54,600 bases of DNA. Source: Pseudomonadota bacterium. GTDB lineage: Bacteria > Pseudomonadota > Alphaproteobacteria > Rhodospirillales > Casp-alpha2. The notes below the pieces were generated by a model that ran no database searches, was not told the origin of the DNA, and worked only from the letters and a program-made list of their open reading frames with translations. Shown piece by piece: positions 52,140 to 54,600 of the stretch. Location of the stretch: the NCBI GenBank assembly GCA_027624235.1, contig JAQBYB010000011.1:1-54600 (forward strand), in the 5' to 3' direction. Positions within the stretch are counted from its first letter, which is position 1, and the number at the start of each line of letters is the position of its first letter. The translations under genes were made by a program, and so were the position numbers.

Positions 52140-52450
52140 CCAGGGTTACGGCGGCATTCCCGGATCGCCCACGAAACGCCCTAGTGGTGTTTTCCGGCGA
52201 AGCCGACCTGAAATGGCTCAAAGTCCTAAAACCCGGCTTTCGCCATTGCTTTGCCATCCTTGAGAATAACGGTCGTTGGATCCTCTACGACCCGTTATCG
52301 CATCAAACAGAAATTACCATCATTGACGGCCTGTCCTTCCAGGAGCTCACGGATGGGTACCGGAAACAAGGATTTCGCGTCATCGCGGGGAAGTTCGGCC
52401 GAGCCGACCTTAGTCCGGTCAATATGCAAGAGAATCACGAACAGCCTTAA
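52136..52450 (+). CDS. phage-associated hypothetical protein
   Basis: A 104-residue protein with an alpha/beta look: ALVVFSGEADLKWLKVLKPG, then HCFAILENNGRWILYDPLSHQTEI (in pieces), a Trp/Tyr-containing beta segment seen in small proteins of cryptic prophages. No catalytic motif is evident. The start overlaps the previous stop (ATGA). Its TAA is in the same frame as, and directly followed by, the truncated portal frame, so the portal remnant begins exactly where this gene ends. Confidence 0.65.
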   Translation: MTRVTAAFPDRPRNALVVFSGEADLKWLKVLKPGFRHCFAILENNGRWILYDPLSHQTEITIIDGLSFQELTDGYRKQGFRVIAGKFGRADLSPVNMQENHEQP

Positions 52451-53512
52451 CAGGGAATCAATAAAACAAGGTTTGATTCAATTATTTTCGGAAATGCCCT
52501 AGCGCAATTGAAAGGGCGTTTTCCGGGTGCATCGCTGCCCGAAGACATCATCAAGCGCACCGAAAAAGATCTGGATGCCCGGATCCCGGTCATCGAAGCC
52601 GTGATCCCGGATGATCCCGGTTTCGCCTATATGGCAGTGACCGAAACGGAAACCGCGTCACCTGGGGAACAGGTCGTGCTGAAGGAAGGCCGCTTCAACT
52701 CTTCGCCCTTCATCAATTTCCGTTGGCTCAAGGCGCCGGGTGAAATCTATGGGCGCTCACCGGTGATGAAGGCGTTGCCCGACATCAAGACCGCCAATAA
52801 GGTGGTCGAGCTAGTCCTTAAAAACGCGTCGATTGCCGTCACTGGTATTTGGCAGGCCGACGACGACGGCGTCTTAAACCCCGCCACCATTAACTTGACG
52901 CCCGGAACTATCATCCCCAAGGCCGTCGGCTCTGCCGGTCTTACGCCTTTAGAGGCGCCGGGCCGGTTCGATGTTTCCGAGATTGTTCTTAAAGATTTGC
53001 GCGGCCGCATCCGCCAGGCGCTTCTGGTCGACAAGCTGGGGCAAACGGACTCGCCTAAGATGTCCGCCACGGAAGTCCTGGAGAGGGCTTCGGACATGGC
53101 GCGGGTTCTGGGCGCCACATATGGACGGCTGCAATCGGAAATGCTGACACCGCTGGTTGATCGCGCCGTTTCCATCCTTAACCGGCGCGGAGAACTCAAC
53201 GGTCTGCACATTGACGGGCTCATGATCGACCTAGAATACCAATCCCCCCTGGCCCGGCAACAGGCCCGGCAGGATGCCCAAAACACCATGATCTGGCTGG
53301 AATCCGTTCGCGCCATCGGCCCCGAAGCGATCGCCGCCGTTGACCAGCCGGCCGCCGTTCGCTGGCTCGGACGCGCCTTTGGCGTCCCCAATGAATTGAT
53401 CCGCGAAGATTTGGCGCTGCCATTGGAAACCTTTGCCGCAGACGAGAAGGAATTGATCGCCGACTTAATCGATACCGCCGTCGATCCCGAATTGGAGGCC
53501 GCCGATGGTTAA
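52451..53512 (+). pseudogene. phage portal / head-tail connector protein, N-terminally truncated
   Basis: The frame is open from 52451 and gives at most 353 residues; the first plausible start is a TTG at 52508 (334 residues), without a Shine-Dalgarno sequence. The sequence matches the second half of T7-type portal (head-tail connecting) proteins: an IPVIEAVIP strand, PFINFRWLKAPGEIYGRSPVMKALPDI (in parts; the xGRSP helix-strand signature), then TPGTIIP, LERASDMARVLGATYGRLQSEMLTPLV, the wing and stem. Complete podovirus portals have about 500-600 residues, so roughly the first 170-200 are missing, and no terminase gene precedes it. A deletion ending near 52451-52508 is the simplest reading. 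Eight bases overlap the next gene. Confidence 0.8.
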
Positions 53513-53804
53513 AAATAATTCAGCGGCGGCAGGCGGCTGGGGCTGGTTTGACGCAGGCCCGCCCCAGGCTTCCGAAAATGCCGTTGAAACCGAGAATGAC
53601 CTTAGCCTTGACCTGCCCTTGGCCACTGCGCGTTGTTTCCGCGGCGCTGACGGCGAAAAAGTTCTCGCTTACCTTCGCGCCATCACCCTTGAAAGAGCCT
53701 TAGGCCCAAGCGCACCCGACACCCTGTTGCGCCACCTGGAAGGCCAGCGCCAGTTGGTGGCGCAACTCATCCTTCTCGTCCAACGCGGGCGGGACGGCGG
53801 CTAA
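53505..53804 (+). CDS. Bbp19-like phage protein
   Basis: A 99-residue protein: a flexible N-terminus (to about 38), then ARCFRGADGEKVLAYLRAIT and LRHLEGQRQLVAQLILLV, the compact helical pattern I know from Bbp19-type proteins of BPP-1-like podoviruses, encoded next to portal and scaffold genes. Role in those phages is not established to my knowledge. The ATG overlaps the portal stop by 8 nt. Confidence 0.65.
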   Translation: MVKNNSAAAGGWGWFDAGPPQASENAVETENDLSLDLPLATARCFRGADGEKVLAYLRAITLERALGPSAPDTLLRHLEGQRQLVAQLILLVQRGRDGG

Positions 53805-53837
53805 TGTTGATTAACCTACATAAAGGGAGACCCTTTG

Positions 53838-54596
53838 ATGACCGATACCCTGCTTGACGCCATGCCCACAAACGACGGTGCCGATGAGCATGGCGACACC
53901 GCCAGCCACGAACCTATAACGGCAATTGACCGTCAGAGTACGCCGGACGCAACCAGTGCGCCGCCGCCCGGGCTACCCGATAAATTCTGGGATTCGGAAC
54001 GTGGCGAACTGCGTTCCGAAAGCCTGATCAAATCGTATCAAGCGCTCGAGCAAAAGCTGGGTGCGCTGGCTGGGCGCGGGGTCCCCGACAGCGCTGATGG
54101 ATACGACATCAAAACTGAAAACGACATGTTCGCCAGCGACCCGGTCGTCAACGCCAAGCTTCATGCGTCTGGCTTCAGCCAGGCACAGGCACAGATGGTC
54201 TATGACCTGGCGGCGGAATACTTGTCGCCGATGGTTTCCAATGTCGCCTCGGAATTTCAAACCCAAGCCCAGGTCGATCGTCTGGTTCAGCATTTTGGCG
54301 GCGAGGACAAGTGGCGCCAAACCGCAAAGCAGATCAAAAGCTGGGGCCAATCAAAATTCCCGGAAGAAGTCTTTCACGCGCTGTCGAGCACCCACGAAGG
54401 CGTTCTCACCATGCACAAGATGATGGCCGAAGGCGGTGGAGAACCCGGCCTGATCGAGGGCGCCGGCAACGGCGGAGATAATTTAAGCGAAACCGGCTTG
54501 AATCAGATGATGCAGGACCCGCGCTATTGGCGGGACCATGAGCCTGCTTTCGTCGGGCGCGTGCGCGACGGGTTCAAACGTCTGTTTCCGGAATAA
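53838..54596 (+). CDS. phage capsid scaffold-like protein
   Basis: A 252-residue acidic protein with a disordered N-terminus (to about 45), then LPDKFWDSERGELRSESLIKSYQALEQKLG (in parts), the recurring motif of T7-like capsid assembly scaffolds, followed by helical segments and a Gly-rich stretch before YWRDHEP. Such proteins guide procapsid assembly around the portal and are later lost. AAAGGGAGA lies 7 nt before ATG 53838. The gene is complete, ending 4 nt before the window edge; the major capsid gene would be expected next. Confidence 0.7.
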   Translation: MTDTLLDAMPTNDGADEHGDTASHEPITAIDRQSTPDATSAPPPGLPDKFWDSERGELRSESLIKSYQALEQKLGALAGRGVPDSADGYDIKTENDMFASDPVVNAKLHASGFSQAQAQMVYDLAAEYLSPMVSNVASEFQTQAQVDRLVQHFGGEDKWRQTAKQIKSWGQSKFPEEVFHALSSTHEGVLTMHKMMAEGGGEPGLIEGAGNGGDNLSETGLNQMMQDPRYWRDHEPAFVGRVRDGFKRLFPE

Positions 54597-54600
54597 TTAA

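Overview
The window is a gene-dense, GC-rich stretch of chromosome from an alphaproteobacterium, most likely of the Rhodospirillales type. The assignment rests on gene content: class I lysyl-tRNA synthetase, a SAM-II riboswitch in front of metZ, the alphaproteobacterial families DUF1244, DUF3422 and DUF6352, a DUF3035/BamF-like lipoprotein, a plant/alpha-type glutamate-cysteine ligase, and a fused-subunit 2-oxoglutarate:ferredoxin oxidoreductase. I see no rRNA, tRNA or CRISPR array.

Layout. 0-5 kb is loosely packed: a secreted Asp-box protein, a ferredoxin-reductase-type flavoprotein followed by an overlooked 34-residue membrane protein, a Lys-rich recombinase-like protein, a 160-bp MITE-like element, an M23 peptidase and, divergently, a MaoC/PhaJ-type hydratase preceded by a perfect operator-like palindrome. 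5.2-17.8 kb is a rightward block: ribF-ileS-lspA with stop/start overlaps, a BamF-like lipoprotein, an active/inactive pair of M16 peptidases, pgi, mutL, an unrecognised Rossmann-like protein and an AhpD-like protein. 17.8-22.9 kb holds rsmD and a RluB-type synthase (separated by a 14-bp tandem repeat carrying extra start codons), tadA, a DUF1244-DUF6352 operon and purD. 23-25.5 kb holds xseA, a second M23 peptidase and a small secreted protein.

25.6-32.8 kb is a leftward envelope block: pmbA/tldE, msbA, a DUF374 acyltransferase, waaA, lpxK and lpxL, the last four linked by overlaps or short gaps. Together they build, acylate and flip the Kdo-lipid A core. 33-37.6 kb is a rightward korA-korB-ferredoxin reductase-rhodanese module that could turn 2-oxoglutarate oxidation into reduced ferredoxin or NADPH. 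Convergent to it is metZ, under a SAM-II riboswitch and an intrinsic terminator. Then come DUF3422, tldD (partner of pmbA), gshA, rsmE, ubiA, a gene broken at a G7 tract, a GAF/HD-GYP signalling protein, a UbiD-family decarboxylase and lysK.

The last 3.6 kb looks like the edge of a decayed podovirus-type prophage: an S24/LexA-like repressor, a promoter with operator-like repeats, two small unknown genes, a portal gene that has lost its N-terminal part (no terminase is present), a Bbp19-like gene and a scaffold-like gene. It continues beyond the window. Strongest leads: the multi-start repeat in front of rsmD, the Kor-reductase-rhodanese module, the truncated phage cassette, the G7 frameshift and the small membrane protein.
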